From Shimia sp. R9_2 (GTDB taxonomy: Bacteria; Pseudomonadota; Alphaproteobacteria; Rhodobacterales; Rhodobacteraceae), in contig NZ_JAGHRO010000003.1 of the NCBI RefSeq assembly GCF_017743735.1, positions 62,001-126,000 of the forward strand: a DNA stretch of 64,000 nucleotides, read 5' to 3'. Shown here piece after piece: positions 34,628 to 45,012 of this stretch (the stretch's first letter is position 1; each line of letters starts with the position of its first letter). The position numbers and the translations under genes are program-made. The notes beneath the pieces were generated by a model. The model did not search any database, had not been told where the DNA came from, and saw only the letters and a list, made by a program, of their open reading frames with translations.

Positions 34628-35458
34628 CTAGCGGGCGTAGGCCGGTGGCTCTTCGTCGGCGAGGGGCCAGTAGAAATCCGGTGGCAGACCGGCGTCGGCG
34701 CGTTTTTCCTCGTTAAACGGCGGCTTGAGGGCGCCGTGGAAATAGCGCTGCACGAGGGTGTGAAACTGCTCTTTGGGGTCAAGCGCGTGGCGGCCGCAGA
34801 GGAAGTTGAACCATTTGGAGCCATAGGCCACATGGCCGACCTCTTCGGCATAGATGATGCGCAGGGCTTCCAGCGTTTGCTCGTCTTTGGCGTTCTCAAA
34901 GATCTTGATCATGCCTGGCGTCACATCCAGCCCGCGCGCCTCAAGCACCATGGGCACAACCGCGAGGCGGCCCAGAAGATCATCGGCGGTGTCCTCGGCG
35001 GCGCGCCACATGCCCGCGTGGGCGGGGAGCGCCCCATAGAAGCTGTCTTTGGCTTCAAGGCTGTCGCACACCAGATTGAAATGATTGGATTCTTCGGCGG
35101 CAGACTTCACCCAGTCGTCATAAAACCCAAGCGGCATTTCGGTGTCGGTGAAGCGCGCGATGATGTCCCAATGCAGGTCCACCGCATTGAGCTCGATATG
35201 GGCGACGGCATGCAGCATGGCAATGCGGCCCTGTGGGCTGCCGGGGCGGCGGCGCGGCACGTCACGCGGATCGAGAAGCGCGGGTTCTGCCGGGCGGGCC
35301 GGTTGCATCGGCGGCGTGGCCTTGCCAATGGGCAAAGGCGCACCGGCCTCACGGGAGGCAAACCAGGTGGCGGCATGTTGTTTGGAAAGGGCCGTTTTGG
35401 CACGGCCGTCGGCGGTGGTGAGCACCTCCACCGCCATGTCTGCAAGAGATTGCACCAT
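34628..35458 (-). CDS. DUF455 ferritin-like protein
   Basis: A 276-residue DUF455 family protein with a ferritin-like helical bundle. Likely metal ligands are in AHIELNAVDLHWD, the AAEESNHF segment and YAEEVGHVAYG, i.e. the ExxH-type pairs of diiron bundles. It is coupled to bcp by a one-base overlap (TGATG), which suggests an oxidative stress or metal-linked oxidation role, but the reaction is unknown. The 249 bases beyond its stop hold only short hairpins. Confidence 0.88.
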   Translation of the reverse strand: MVQSLADMAVEVLTTADGRAKTALSKQHAATWFASREAGAPLPIGKATPPMQPARPAEPALLDPRDVPRRRPGSPQGRIAMLHAVAHIELNAVDLHWDIIARFTDTEMPLGFYDDWVKSAAEESNHFNLVCDSLEAKDSFYGALPAHAGMWRAAEDTADDLLGRLAVVPMVLEARGLDVTPGMIKIFENAKDEQTLEALRIIYAEEVGHVAYGSKWFNFLCGRHALDPKEQFHTLVQRYFHGALKPPFNEEKRADAGLPPDFYWPLADEEPPAYAR

Positions 35459-35919
35459 CAGAGCGCCTTCACCGCCTCAAGCACCTCTTCGGCGTGGCCG
35501 GGCACTTTGACCTTGGGCCATGTGCGCGAGATCTTGCCGGTGCTGTCAATCAGAACGGTGCTGCGGACAATGCCCATGAAGGTTTTGCCGTACATCTTTT
35601 TCTCGGCCCAGACGCCAAAATCCTCGCAAACAGAGCCGTTTTCATCGCTCAAAAGAGGCACGGTAAGCTCTTGTTTGGCAACAAACTTATCGTGACTTGC
35701 CATGCTGTCCTTGGAGATGCCAAATACTTTCACGCCTGCGGCTTCAAACTCTGCCAGCAGGCCGGAGAAAGCGACGGCTTCCTTGGTGCAGCCTGAGGTG
35801 TTGTCACGGGGGTAGAAAAACAGCACAACCGGCGCAGGGCGCAAGGCAGAGAGAGTGACCTCTGCACCGCCTGTGGACGGCAAGGTGAAATCGGGGGCCA
35901 TCTCATTGACATCAATCAT
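35458..35919 (-). CDS. bcp: Thioredoxin-dependent peroxiredoxin (Bcp/PrxQ)
   Basis: 153 residues from ATG 35919, with AAGGAG 7 bases upstream; the GTG at 35925 is less likely. Peroxidatic Cys44 lies in YPRDNTSGCTKEA. The resolving Cys found five residues later in E. coli Bcp is absent (Val49), and the only other Cys is Cys98. It reduces hydroperoxides. It is the first gene of the bcp-DUF455 pair. Confidence 0.94.
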   Translation of the reverse strand: MIDVNEMAPDFTLPSTGGAEVTLSALRPAPVVLFFYPRDNTSGCTKEAVAFSGLLAEFEAAGVKVFGISKDSMASHDKFVAKQELTVPLLSDENGSVCEDFGVWAEKKMYGKTFMGIVRSTVLIDSTGKISRTWPKVKVPGHAEEVLEAVKAL

Positions 35920-36086
35920 GGTCACACTCCTTGTTTTGGGCCACCAGGGGGCATGTCTGCCGGGGTTGGGTCAAACAGCGCCAGGCGTTATAGTTTGTTG
36001 ATACAGGCTTCCGAATATCAGAACAAACAGAGGCATCAACCCTGACAAAGATCAGTCTGGATACTTCCCCGGAAGGGGACGCGCCT

Positions 36087-39000
36087 GTGCAGGCCGATGA
36101 GGACGGAGACGCCGCTCACCACGATGAGACCGCACTGGAGGCGGAGACATCGGAGGATGCGGCGCGCGGACAGGATGCGGATGCGCCGGAAGGGGCTGTG
36201 CCTGATACTGTGGCGGAAGAGGGCGCGGTGAGCGAACCGGCGACCTCAGCCGCCTCGGCGGAAGCTGATGAGGATGAGGGCGAAGATGAGGGTGAGCCAA
36301 AGGGCCGTGTGCGCCGGTTTGGCATACTCGCGCTGTTGAGCCTTGCGGTGCCTGCGCTGTTGATCGCGGCGGCAGGGGTGGTGCTTTTGAGCAGCGGGCC
36401 GATCATTGCGCCGGAATGGCTGCGCAGCAAGATTGAGACCGAGCTGAGCCGCCAGCTGGCCTCGATTGATGTGCGGATCGAGGATGTGGCGCTGGAGTTT
36501 GAGCAGGACTGGGATCCGAGTATCTTGATGCGCGGGGTGCAGGTTCTGCCGGAGACCGGCGGCGGCGCGGTGAATGTGGAGCGGATCAATGTGCGCCTTG
36601 CCTTTGCGCCGCTGATGGACCGGCAGGTCTCGTTCCGCGATGTGCGTGTGTCGGGCGTGACCCTCACCGGTGTGCGGCAGATGGATGGCCGCCTGCGGAT
36701 TGTCTTGGGGCAGGTTGCCGGGCAGGGCGCGTTGCAGACCGATACGGATGTGTTCACCTTCGGCGAGCAGATCGAAGAGTTTCTGGAATTGCCGACGCTG
36801 GCGCATCTGGATGCCTTTGTGATCGAGGATGTCACGCTGCGGCTTGAGGATCTGCGCGCGCGCAAGGCGTGGACCGTGGATGGCGGGCATGTCACCCTGC
36901 GCCGTGAGGGCGAGACGGTCGAACTGTCATCGCAGATGACGGTGCTGGGCGGGCGCAGCTATGCCAGCACAATCGAGGCCTCGCTGACCACGCGCTATGG
37001 CACTCTGGCCACGGATTTCGGGCTGAACTTTCAGGATATTCCGAGTGAGGATTTTGCCTCTCAGGCGGCGGCGCTGCGCTGGTTGCAGATTCTGCGGGCG
37101 CCGATTTCGGGCGCGCTGAGGGCGAGCCTTGATGAGCAGGGCAACCTTGGGGACGTCAACGCCACGCTGCAGCTCGACGAAGGGGTCTTGCAGCCCGGTG
37201 GCGAGGTGCGGCCGGTGCCGTTTGAGAGCATGCGCAGCTATCTGACTTATGAGCCTGCGCGCAGTGCAATCCGCTTTGATGAGCTGTCATTGGCCAGCGA
37301 TCTGGTGCGGGTCTCCGCCTTTGGAGAGGCGTTTTTGCGCGGCCCTGAGGGCAGCGTGCCGGATGAGTTTTTGGTGCAGCTGACGTTGAACGAGTTCCGC
37401 GCCAACCCGCGCAATCTGGACGATGATCCGATCGCGCTGGAGCGCAGTTTTGCGGATTTCCGTTTGAAGCTCGATCCGTTTGAGCTGGATCTGGGGCAAC
37501 TGGTGGTGCGTCAGTCGGGCAATCAGGTGGTGCTGGACGGGCGTTTGGGCGTGGACGGGCCGCATTGGGATTATGCGCTGAATGCCAAGATGGATGAGGT
37601 GCAGGCCACCAATGTGCTGTCGGTCTGGCCCAAGAGTCTGGAGCCAAAGCCGCGCAAATGGGTGGCGGAGAACATCCGGCAGGCGCGGATCAAGAATGTG
37701 GATCTGGCGGTGCGGTCGCGCGGGGCGGAGCCACCTGATCTGTACGTCGGCTTCCAGTTTGAGGACGCGGTGGTGCGGGCGGTGAAAACCATGCCGCCGA
37801 TTGAGGGCGGCGTGGGCTTTGGCATTGTCAAAGACAACAAATTTCAGGTCGCTGTGGAAGAAGGCTATGTGGAAGCCGATCAGGGTGGCCGGATTGATGT
37901 GACAGGATCAAGCTTCACCGTGCTCGATATGCGGCTGAAGCCCTCTCCGGGGCGGGCGGATGTGAAGGCGGAAGGGCCGATCACCGCGGTGCTGTCGCTT
38001 TTGGATCGCGAGCCGCTGAAGCTCTTCACAAAGGCCAAGCTGCCGGTGGATTTTGCCCCCGGGCGCGCGGTGCTGACCGGGCATGCGGAAATGCTCTTGA
38101 AGGACAAGCTGCCACCTGAGGAGGTGCATTACGACATTTCCGGCGATTTGTTGGATGTGACCAGCACGCATTTCATTCCTGACAAGGAGATGAAGGGCAA
38201 TTTCACGGTGCATGCGACGCCAGAGCGGGTGGATGTGCAGGGAACGGGCACTCTGGCGGATATCCCTGTCACCGCGCATTGGCATATGTTTGGCGGCAAG
38301 GAGAACGAAGGGCGCAGTTGGCTGACGGGGACGGCGGAGCTGAGCGAAGCGGCGCTGGAGGCATTTGAGGTTGGGCTGCCCAAGGGCACCGTCTCTGAGG
38401 TGGGGACGCTGAATTATGACATGGAGATCATCCGCGATGTGCCGCCCAAGCTGACGTTGACGTCTGATCTGGTGGGCGTGCGCATGTCGGTGCCGCCCAT
38501 CGGCTGGCGCAAAGCGGCGAAGACGCCCGGCAGCCTGGCCATCGAGATGACAATAAAAGAGCCGCCGACCATCGACAGCGTGCGGTTTGAAGCGCCGGGG
38601 TTGGCGGCGGAAGGCGATATCACCATTGCCCCAAGCGGCGGGCTGGGGGTGGCCACATTGGACAAGCTGACCGTTGGGCGCTGGTTGAGCGGTACGGGGC
38701 GGCTGCGCGGACGCGGCACAGCGCCCCCTGCGCTTGAGTTGACCAGCGGACGTCTGGACATGCGCAATATGCCCGACACTGGCGGCAGCGGCGCAGGTGG
38801 TGCGGCAGGGGCTGCCAATGCCAGCGGCCCGATCACTGCACGGCTTGATGAGGTGGTGGTGACCGATGGCATCCGGCTGGCGCCGATGTCAGCTGAGTTG
38901 AGCACGCAGGGAGGGCTGTCCGGGCGGTTCTCCGGCAATTTCAACGGCGGTCCTGCAGTGAGCGGGCTGCTGGCGCCACATGCCAACGGCACGCAGGTAC

Positions 39001-39563
39001 AGGTGAAATCCAGTCATGGCGGGCAGATTGCAGCCTCGATGGGGGTGATCAAAGCGGCCAAGAACGGCGATATGACTCTGGATCTGATCCCGCGCGGGGC
39101 CAAGGGCGAATATGACGGCCGTCTGAGCATCAAATCGGTGCGGGTGCAGCAGGTGCCGGCGATTGCGGCGCTGTTGAATGCGATCAGCGTGGTGGGGCTG
39201 ATTGATCAATTGAATGGGCCGGGGCTGTTTTTCTCCGATGTGTTTGCCAAATTCCGCATCACCCCTGCGCAGTTGATTGTGGGGGAAAGCAGTGCGGTTG
39301 GCCCCTCTATCGGTCTCTCGGCCAATGGCACCTACAGTTTCGCGCAGCAATGGTTTGATATGCAGGGCACGATTTCGCCAATTTACGCGGTGAATGTGGT
39401 GGGGCGGCCTTTTGCGCGGCGCGGCGAGGGGTTGATCGGGTTCAACTACCGGATGCGGGGTCCGGCCTCCGATACATCCATTTCGGTCAATCCACTCTCG
39501 GCCTTGACGCCGGGCTTCTTTAGAGAGATTTTCCGCCGTCCGCCTCCGGACCTGAGCAACTGA
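36087..39563 (+). CDS. AsmA/YhdP-like large envelope protein
   Basis: 1158 residues from GTG 36087, where GGAAGGGG lies about 8 bases upstream and no in-frame ATG exists back to the stop at 35991. An acidic disordered N-terminus (1-70) precedes one membrane segment (about 79-102) and a long beta-rich periplasmic region with DUF3971-like and C-terminal AsmA-like parts ([38 protein letters not shown]). This family forms bridge-like grooves thought to carry phospholipid to the outer membrane. The exact member (YhdP-like or other) is an inference. Confidence 0.85.
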   Translation: MQADEDGDAAHHDETALEAETSEDAARGQDADAPEGAVPDTVAEEGAVSEPATSAASAEADEDEGEDEGEPKGRVRRFGILALLSLAVPALLIAAAGVVLLSSGPIIAPEWLRSKIETELSRQLASIDVRIEDVALEFEQDWDPSILMRGVQVLPETGGGAVNVERINVRLAFAPLMDRQVSFRDVRVSGVTLTGVRQMDGRLRIVLGQVAGQGALQTDTDVFTFGEQIEEFLELPTLAHLDAFVIEDVTLRLEDLRARKAWTVDGGHVTLRREGETVELSSQMTVLGGRSYASTIEASLTTRYGTLATDFGLNFQDIPSEDFASQAAALRWLQILRAPISGALRASLDEQGNLGDVNATLQLDEGVLQPGGEVRPVPFESMRSYLTYEPARSAIRFDELSLASDLVRVSAFGEAFLRGPEGSVPDEFLVQLTLNEFRANPRNLDDDPIALERSFADFRLKLDPFELDLGQLVVRQSGNQVVLDGRLGVDGPHWDYALNAKMDEVQATNVLSVWPKSLEPKPRKWVAENIRQARIKNVDLAVRSRGAEPPDLYVGFQFEDAVVRAVKTMPPIEGGVGFGIVKDNKFQVAVEEGYVEADQGGRIDVTGSSFTVLDMRLKPSPGRADVKAEGPITAVLSLLDREPLKLFTKAKLPVDFAPGRAVLTGHAEMLLKDKLPPEEVHYDISGDLLDVTSTHFIPDKEMKGNFTVHATPERVDVQGTGTLADIPVTAHWHMFGGKENEGRSWLTGTAELSEAALEAFEVGLPKGTVSEVGTLNYDMEIIRDVPPKLTLTSDLVGVRMSVPPIGWRKAAKTPGSLAIEMTIKEPPTIDSVRFEAPGLAAEGDITIAPSGGLGVATLDKLTVGRWLSGTGRLRGRGTAPPALELTSGRLDMRNMPDTGGSGAGGAAGAANASGPITARLDEVVVTDGIRLAPMSAELSTQGGLSGRFSGNFNGGPAVSGLLAPHANGTQVQVKSSHGGQIAASMGVIKAAKNGDMTLDLIPRGAKGEYDGRLSIKSVRVQQVPAIAALLNAISVVGLIDQLNGPGLFFSDVFAKFRITPAQLIVGESSAVGPSIGLSANGTYSFAQQWFDMQGTISPIYAVNVVGRPFARRGEGLIGFNYRMRGPASDTSISVNPLSALTPGFFREIFRRPPPDLSN

Positions 39564-39607
39564 CTCGCCAGCCCCTCCAACTGACACAGCATACGGCGCA
39601 AACCCTG

Positions 39608-40654
39608 ATGCAGCTTTCTGATTTTGACTTCGACCTCCCGGAGGCTTTGATTGCCACACGCCCTGCGGAACCGCGCAGTTCGGCGCGGCTGTTGGTGGCC
39701 AAGGGTGATGAGATCATCGACGGGGTGGTGACTGACCTGCTGGACTGGCTGCAGCCCGGTGACCGGCTGGTGTTAAACGACACCAAGGTTATTCCGGCGC
39801 GCCTGTCAGGCTATCGTGTGCGCAGCGGGCCTGAGGGCGAGACCCAGGCGCGCATGGAGGTGACGCTTCTGGAGCCGCGCGCCGGTGGCGCTTGGGCTGC
39901 GCTGATCAAGCCGCTGAAGAAAATCCGTGAGGGTGAAGAGATCATCTTTGCTGCTGGTCTGAAGGGGCGGCTGCTGTCCAAGGAAGACGGGCAGGGCGTG
40001 GTGCAGTTTGATCTGCAGGGCGATGATTTTGACGCCGCTTTGGAAGCGGCGGGCAATATGCCGTTGCCGCCCTATATCGCCGCCAAACGCGCGGCAGATG
40101 ACAAAGACAAGACGGACTATCAGACCGTTTGGGCAAAGCACTCCGGTGCGGTGGCCGCGCCGACGGCCTCGTTGCATTTTGACGAGGCGCTTTTGGCGGC
40201 GCTGAAGGCGCGCGGTGTGAGTTTCACCCATGTGACATTGCATGTGGGGGCGGGGACGTTTCTGCCGGTGAAGGTCGAGAACGTCAAAGAGCATAAGATG
40301 CATGCCGAATGGGGTCGTGTGACCGAGGCGGCGGCAGCAGAGATTGCCGCCACCAAAGCCGCTGGCGGGCGGGTGATCCCGGTGGGCACCACCGCGCTGC
40401 GTTTGATTGAAAGTGCGGCGGCGGGCGGAGAGATTGCGCCGTGGGAAGGCAACACGGATATTTTCATCTATCCGGGGTTTGAGTTTCATGTGGCGGATGC
40501 GTTGATGACCAATTTCCATCTGCCCAAATCGACCCTGATGATGCTGGTCAGTGCGCTGCTGGGCCAAGACCGGATCCGCAATGTCTATGACCATGCGGTG
40601 AAAGAGGGCTATCGGTTCTTCTCTTACGGGGATGCGTCGCTGTTGCTCCCCTAA
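39608..40654 (+). CDS. queA: tRNA preQ1(34) S-adenosylmethionine ribosyltransferase-isomerase
   Basis: 348 residues, full length for QueA. Typical blocks are [34 protein letters not shown], then [17 protein letters not shown] and a [18 protein letters not shown] segment. It transfers the ribosyl part of SAM to preQ1 in tRNA wobble position 34 to form epoxyqueuosine. The start ATG follows the large AsmA-like gene by 44 bases, and the ribosome binding site is weak. Confidence 0.97.
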   Translation: MQLSDFDFDLPEALIATRPAEPRSSARLLVAKGDEIIDGVVTDLLDWLQPGDRLVLNDTKVIPARLSGYRVRSGPEGETQARMEVTLLEPRAGGAWAALIKPLKKIREGEEIIFAAGLKGRLLSKEDGQGVVQFDLQGDDFDAALEAAGNMPLPPYIAAKRAADDKDKTDYQTVWAKHSGAVAAPTASLHFDEALLAALKARGVSFTHVTLHVGAGTFLPVKVENVKEHKMHAEWGRVTEAAAAEIAATKAAGGRVIPVGTTALRLIESAAAGGEIAPWEGNTDIFIYPGFEFHVADALMTNFHLPKSTLMMLVSALLGQDRIRNVYDHAVKEGYRFFSYGDASLLLP

Positions 40655-40710
40655 AGGGGCCGGCATTGCGCGGATGGTGTAGGGGCCAGCTCCCACACGC
40701 AGGTTTGAAT

Positions 40711-40756
40711 GGGGGCCAGCCCCCATACCCCCGGGATATTTCGGGAATGAGAAAAC
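40711..40756. repeat. Intergenic palindromic element, copy A
   Basis: A GGGGGCCAGCCCCC hairpin is followed by CCCCCGGGATATTTCGGGAA and TGAGAAAACGG. A similar unit lies at 49213-49275 after uvrA, sharing CCCCC-GGATATTT-GAATGAGAA with small changes. It sits in the queA-MFS gap and probably ends queA transcription. Confidence 0.6.
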
Positions 40757-40907
40757 GGCTCTGGTGGCAGGGCGGGCGCAGGCGATAGTGGTGCTGCGCT
40801 GATAAATAATTCAGGCTGCGTGCAAAACGACATCTGTTTGTCGTGATTGACAGCGATAGGATGCACACGGCATTTGCAAATGGATGCAAAGGTGAGAAGG
40901 TCTCAGA

Positions 40908-42173
40908 ATGGTTGAGTTTTTTAAAGGCGCCTGGGCGTTGCTTCTGGGGATGTTGCTCTTGATGGTGGGCAACGGCATGCACGGCACGCTGCTGGGTATT
41001 CGCGGCGAGAGTGCGGGATTCTCCACCTTTGAGATGTCGATGGTGATGTCGGCCTATTTTGTCGGCTTTCTGGGCGGCAGCCGGATGACCCCGGAGATGA
41101 TCCGGCGGGTGGGGCATGTGCGGGTCTTTGCGGCGCTTGGCTCGATGATCTCGGCGGTATTGATTCTGTTCCCGACGCTGGAGCATCCGATTGCCTGGAT
41201 TTTGGGTCGTGTGATCATGGGGTTCTGTTTCTCCGGCGTGTATGTGACCGCGGAAAGCTGGCTCAACAACGCCGCGAGCAATGAGACGCGGGGCAAGGCG
41301 CTGTCGCTTTATATGATGGTGCAGATGGTTGGGATTGTGACTGCGCAGGGGCTGATGACCGTGCCGGATGCCACAGGCTTTTTGCTGTTTGTGATCCCCT
41401 CGGTGCTGGTTTCGATTTCCTTTGCGCCGATTTTGCTGTCGATTTCGCCGACACCGGCGTTTGAGACCACCAAGCCGATGAGCCTGAAAGAGCTGTTTCA
41501 CAACTCCCCGCTTGGGGTGGTGGGCATGTTCCTGCTGGGCGGGGTGTTCTCTGCGCAGTTTGGCATGTCGGCGGTATTTGCGACCCGTGCCGGGCTGACC
41601 CTGACGGAGCTCAGTGTGTTTATTGCGGCCTTTTATGTGGGGGCGACGATCTTCCAATATCCGCTGGGCTGGCTGAGTGACCGGATGGACCGCCGCCGCC
41701 TGATTATGATTGTCTCTGTGATTGGCGCAGCCGGGGGCGCGATCGGTTTTGTGGCGGGTGACAATTACTATCTGCTGTTGATCGCGGCGCTGGTGATTGG
41801 CGGGTTTTCCAACCCGCTCTATTCCATGCTGATCGCCCACGCCAATGACTTCCTTGACTATGAGGACATGGCAGCGGCCTCCGGTGGCTTGGTGTTTGTG
41901 AATGGGGTTGGTGCGATTGCCGGTCCGATGATCACCGGTACGGCGATGGATCTGGTGGGGCCAAGCGGCTTCTTCATCTATCTGGTGTTCCTGCTTGCCG
42001 CCCTTGCGGTTTACGCGCTTTATCGCACCACGCGCCGTCCGGCGGCGGCTGTGGAAGACACCGCCAGCTTCACGGCGGTGATGCCGCATGCCTCGCCGCT
42101 GGTTGTTGAGGTGGCACAGGAAGTGGCCATTGAGACCGCTATGGAAGAAGAGCAGGAGGCGGCTGCCGGATAA
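40908..42173 (+). CDS. MFS transporter (YcaD/UMF-type)
   Basis: A 421-residue protein with about 12 predicted membrane helices. MFS features are MSAYFVGFLGGSRM in the first half, GRVIMGFCFSGVYVTAESWLNN, and the loop LSDRMDRRRLI between helices 8 and 9. The C-terminal 45 residues are an acidic cytoplasmic tail. The substrate is unknown. It has its own 253-base upstream region and a hairpin after it. Confidence 0.88.
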   Translation: MVEFFKGAWALLLGMLLLMVGNGMHGTLLGIRGESAGFSTFEMSMVMSAYFVGFLGGSRMTPEMIRRVGHVRVFAALGSMISAVLILFPTLEHPIAWILGRVIMGFCFSGVYVTAESWLNNAASNETRGKALSLYMMVQMVGIVTAQGLMTVPDATGFLLFVIPSVLVSISFAPILLSISPTPAFETTKPMSLKELFHNSPLGVVGMFLLGGVFSAQFGMSAVFATRAGLTLTELSVFIAAFYVGATIFQYPLGWLSDRMDRRRLIMIVSVIGAAGGAIGFVAGDNYYLLLIAALVIGGFSNPLYSMLIAHANDFLDYEDMAAASGGLVFVNGVGAIAGPMITGTAMDLVGPSGFFIYLVFLLAALAVYALYRTTRRPAAAVEDTASFTAVMPHASPLVVEVAQEVAIETAMEEEQEAAAG

Positions 42174-42186
42174 GGCGAGCGTGGCA

Positions 42187-42209
42187 TTGGGGCACCTGTG
42201 TTGCCCCAA
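42187..42209. terminator. Hairpin after the MFS gene
   Basis: TTGGGGCA (42187-42194) and TGCCCCAA (42202-42209) form a perfect 8-bp stem with a 7-base loop. There is no T tract, so it is a weak or bidirectional terminator candidate. Confidence 0.5.
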
Positions 42210-42324
42210 TCGCGCCCTGTGTCGCACCGTTGCAATTTGTGACTGTTCAGCCCTCAAAGTTTGTGTGTAACGTTTTTATTACGAAGCTCCTTGGGGGGGG
42301 AGCAATTTGAGAAGGAGTGGGGGC

Positions 42325-42900
42325 ATGGTTCGTCCCGAAGAAGTTCTTTCGTTCTGGCTTGATGAGGTTGGTCCGAAGGGGTGGTATGAGGTCTCTGATG
42401 TGTTGGATGAGACCATTCGTAATAGGTTCATGAGCACATGGGAAAAGGCGCGTGATGGCGGGTTGGGTCAATGGCTGACCTATGCCAGCGGTACCTTGGC
42501 CTATCTGATTGTCACAGATCAGTTCCCGCGCAATATGTTCCGGGGCAGCGGCACCGCTTTTGCCACGGACCGGAAGGCGCTCTGTGCGGCGAAATCGGCG
42601 TTGCACAAGAAGTGGGATCAGAGGATTGACGGCCCGGCGCGGCAGTTTTTCTTTCTGCCGCTGATGCACTCGGAAAACCTGTGTGATCAGGAGCAATGTG
42701 TGCGGATGTTTGTGGACCGTATGAAAGATTGCGAGAGCAACCTTTTGCATGCACAGGCCCATCGCGAAGTGATCCGCCAGTTTGGCCGGTTCCCTTATCG
42801 CAATGCGGCGCTGGCGCGGCCCTCAACAGAGCTGGAAACCGCTTATGTTGAAAAAGGCGGCTATGGCCACACCGTGCGGCTTTTGCAGGCCGCACAGTAA
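42325..42900 (+). CDS. DUF924 family protein
   Basis: A 191-residue all-helical protein of DUF924: VLSFWLDEVGPKGWY near the N-terminus, LIVTDQFPRNMFRG, FFFLPLMHSENLCDQE, and a C-terminal REVIRQFGRFPYRNAALAR segment. AAGGAG 9 bases before ATG 42325 sets the start. The biochemical role of the family is not established. It is convergent with the next gene, with a 13-base gap. Confidence 0.92.
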   Translation: MVRPEEVLSFWLDEVGPKGWYEVSDVLDETIRNRFMSTWEKARDGGLGQWLTYASGTLAYLIVTDQFPRNMFRGSGTAFATDRKALCAAKSALHKKWDQRIDGPARQFFFLPLMHSENLCDQEQCVRMFVDRMKDCESNLLHAQAHREVIRQFGRFPYRNAALARPSTELETAYVEKGGYGHTVRLLQAAQ

Positions 42901-42913
42901 GCCACAGCAGGCC

Positions 42914-43369
42914 TTATGAGCCTTCGTTGATCGGCGCGCTGTCGGTTTGCGGCAGGTGGCAGGCGGCAAGCTTGCCCAAGCCCGCACTTGCCCGCGCCGA
43001 CAACTGCTCGACACCTGCGCTCATCAGACGGTCTGGCGTGTCCGCCAGCGTGCGCAGGTTGCTGTTGATGTCCTCCAATTGGGATTGCAGGGCGTTGGCG
43101 CGAGCCTGGAGCGCGGCGGAGCCCGGCAGGTTTTGCGCGGCGCCTTGCTCAGACAGAGCGGCGAGATCGCTGCGCAATCCGCTAACCTCTGCTTGCAGGT
43201 TTGCGACCCGCTCCTGCATCGGTTTCACAATCTGCAGATTTTGCGCAAAGCTTTCGACCACACGTTCGGCGGTGCCTGACAGCTGCCAGAGCAGAAACAG
43301 GCACAGTGCCACAAGTATGAGTGTGGCGTTGAGCAGGGCAAGCAGCAGGTCTTTTATGGTTTTTTTCAT
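42914..43369 (-). CDS. Small membrane-anchored coiled-coil protein, unknown
   Basis: 151 residues from ATG 43369, with GGAG 8 bases upstream. One N-terminal membrane segment (about 8-30) is followed by a long helical and coiled-coil region (QERVANLQAEVSGLRSDL, ANALQSQLEDINSNLR) and a short tail with one Cys. No family is recognised. It is divergent from lpdA. Confidence 0.65.
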   Translation of the reverse strand: MKKTIKDLLLALLNATLILVALCLFLLWQLSGTAERVVESFAQNLQIVKPMQERVANLQAEVSGLRSDLAALSEQGAAQNLPGSAALQARANALQSQLEDINSNLRTLADTPDRLMSAGVEQLSARASAGLGKLAACHLPQTDSAPINEGS

Positions 43370-43552
43370 GGGAGCGCTCCGGAGATTGCGGGGGATTGCG
43401 GGACTATCTGTTGCGCGCAATGTGCGCCGAAAGTGACGCGATCTCTAGCGGAAATTTGCCCGTCATGCGCGCGGGCGGCTTTGTTGAAGCGGGGTGAGAA
43501 TCCCAGTAGGCTCCGATCTTGAAGCAAGACTTGGCAGGCGAGGAGCAGCACC

Positions 43553-44947
43553 ATGGCAGAGAAGACCTTTGATATGATCGTCATTGGTGCGGGGCCGGGC
43601 GGCTATGTTGCCGCGATCCGAGGCGCGCAGCTGGGGCTGAAGGTTGCCATTGTGGAGCGCGAACACATGGGCGGGATTTGCCTGAACTGGGGCTGTATCC
43701 CGACCAAAGCGATGCTGCGCTCAGCAGAAGTGTTCCACCTGATGGAACGGGCGGCGGATTTTGGCCTGAAGGCGGAGGGCATCGGCTATGACATCGACGC
43801 GGTGGTCAAACGCTCACGCGGGGTGGCCAAACAGCTGAGCAGCGGCGTGGCCTTCCTGATGAAGAAGAACAAGGTTGAGGTCTTTATGGGCGAGGCGACG
43901 CTGCCCGCCAAAGGCAAGGTCGCCGTGAAAAGTGACAAGGGCGTTGAGGCGCTGAGCGCGAAGAACATCGTGCTGGCCACCGGCGCGCGGGCGCGGGAAC
44001 TGCCGGGGCTTGAGGGCGATGGCAAGCGGGTCTGGACCTACAAGGACGCGCTGGTACCGCCGCATATGCCCAAGAAACTGCTGGTGATTGGCTCCGGTGC
44101 GATTGGCATCGAGTTTGCCAGTTTTTACAACACGCTGGGGGCGGAAACCACGGTAGTGGAGGTGATGGACCGCGTGTTGCCGGTTGAAGATGCGGAGATA
44201 AGTGCTTTTGCCAAAAAGCAATTTGTCAAACAGGGCATGAAGATCCTTGAGAAATCCATGGTCAAGAAACTGGACCGTGCCAAGGACAAAGTGACCGCGC
44301 ATATCGAGACTGGCGGCAAACTCACGACGCAGGAATTTGACACGGTGATCTCGGCTGTGGGGATTGTCGGCAATGTGGAGAACCTCGGTCTGGAAGCGCT
44401 TGGGGTTAAAGTTGACCGGACCCATGTGGTGACTGATCAATATTGTGCCACCGGTGTGGAAGGGCTTTATGCGATTGGCGATATCGCGGGGGCGCCCTGG
44501 CTGGCACACAAGGCGAGCCATGAAGGCGTGATGGTGGCGGAGCTGATTGCGGGTGGGAAACCGCATCCGGTGAAACCGGAAAGCATCGCGGGCTGTACAT
44601 ATTGTCATCCGCAGGTGGCGAGTGTGGGCTATACCGAGGCCAAGGCCAAAGAGCTTGGCTATGACGTGAAGGTCGGGCGTTTCCCCTTCATCGGCAACGG
44701 CAAGGCGATTGCGTTGGGTGAGCCTGAGGGCATGGTGAAGACGGTGTTTGACGCCAAAACCGGCGAGCTTTTGGGTGCCCATATGGTGGGCGCGGAAGTG
44801 ACCGAGCTGATCCAAGGCTATGTGGTCGGGCGGCAGCTTGAGACCACGGAGGCGGAGCTGATGGAGACCGTCTTCCCGCATCCGACGCTGAGTGAGATGA
44901 TGCATGAAAGCGTACTCGATGCCTATGATCGCGTGATCCACATCTGA
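43553..44947 (+). CDS. lpdA: Dihydrolipoyl dehydrogenase
   Basis: A 464-residue FAD-dependent E3. FAD-binding GAGPGGYVAAIR is near the N-terminus, the redox disulfide is in GGICLNWGCIPTKA, the NAD-binding region is GSGAIGIEFASF, and the C-terminal HPTLSEMMHE carries the active-site His-Glu pair. It reoxidises lipoyl groups of PDH or oxoglutarate complexes. GAGGAG is 8 bases before the ATG. It is 19 kb from pdhABC and may also serve other complexes. Confidence 0.96.
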   Translation: MAEKTFDMIVIGAGPGGYVAAIRGAQLGLKVAIVEREHMGGICLNWGCIPTKAMLRSAEVFHLMERAADFGLKAEGIGYDIDAVVKRSRGVAKQLSSGVAFLMKKNKVEVFMGEATLPAKGKVAVKSDKGVEALSAKNIVLATGARARELPGLEGDGKRVWTYKDALVPPHMPKKLLVIGSGAIGIEFASFYNTLGAETTVVEVMDRVLPVEDAEISAFAKKQFVKQGMKILEKSMVKKLDRAKDKVTAHIETGGKLTTQEFDTVISAVGIVGNVENLGLEALGVKVDRTHVVTDQYCATGVEGLYAIGDIAGAPWLAHKASHEGVMVAELIAGGKPHPVKPESIAGCTYCHPQVASVGYTEAKAKELGYDVKVGRFPFIGNGKAIALGEPEGMVKTVFDAKTGELLGAHMVGAEVTELIQGYVVGRQLETTEAELMETVFPHPTLSEMMHESVLDAYDRVIHI

Positions 44948-44973
44948 TTGAAAGAAAAAGAGAGTTTGGGGTG

Positions 44974-44998
44974 CGCCTCCGCTCTGGCGGAGGCGTTT
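44974..44998 (+). terminator. Terminator hairpin after lpdA
   Basis: CGCCTCCGC (44974-44982) and GCGGAGGCG (44987-44995) form a perfect 9-bp stem with TCTG loop, followed by three T. It overlaps the region just before the next gene's ribosome binding site, so it could also form in that gene's leader. Confidence 0.65.
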
Positions 44999-45012
44999 CA
45001 AGGAGTGTTTGG

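Noticed and set aside
40548-42257. 569-codon minus-strand frame opposite queA and the MFS gene
   Set aside because: His/Arg-rich antisense product of a hydrophobic protein gene; no start signals.
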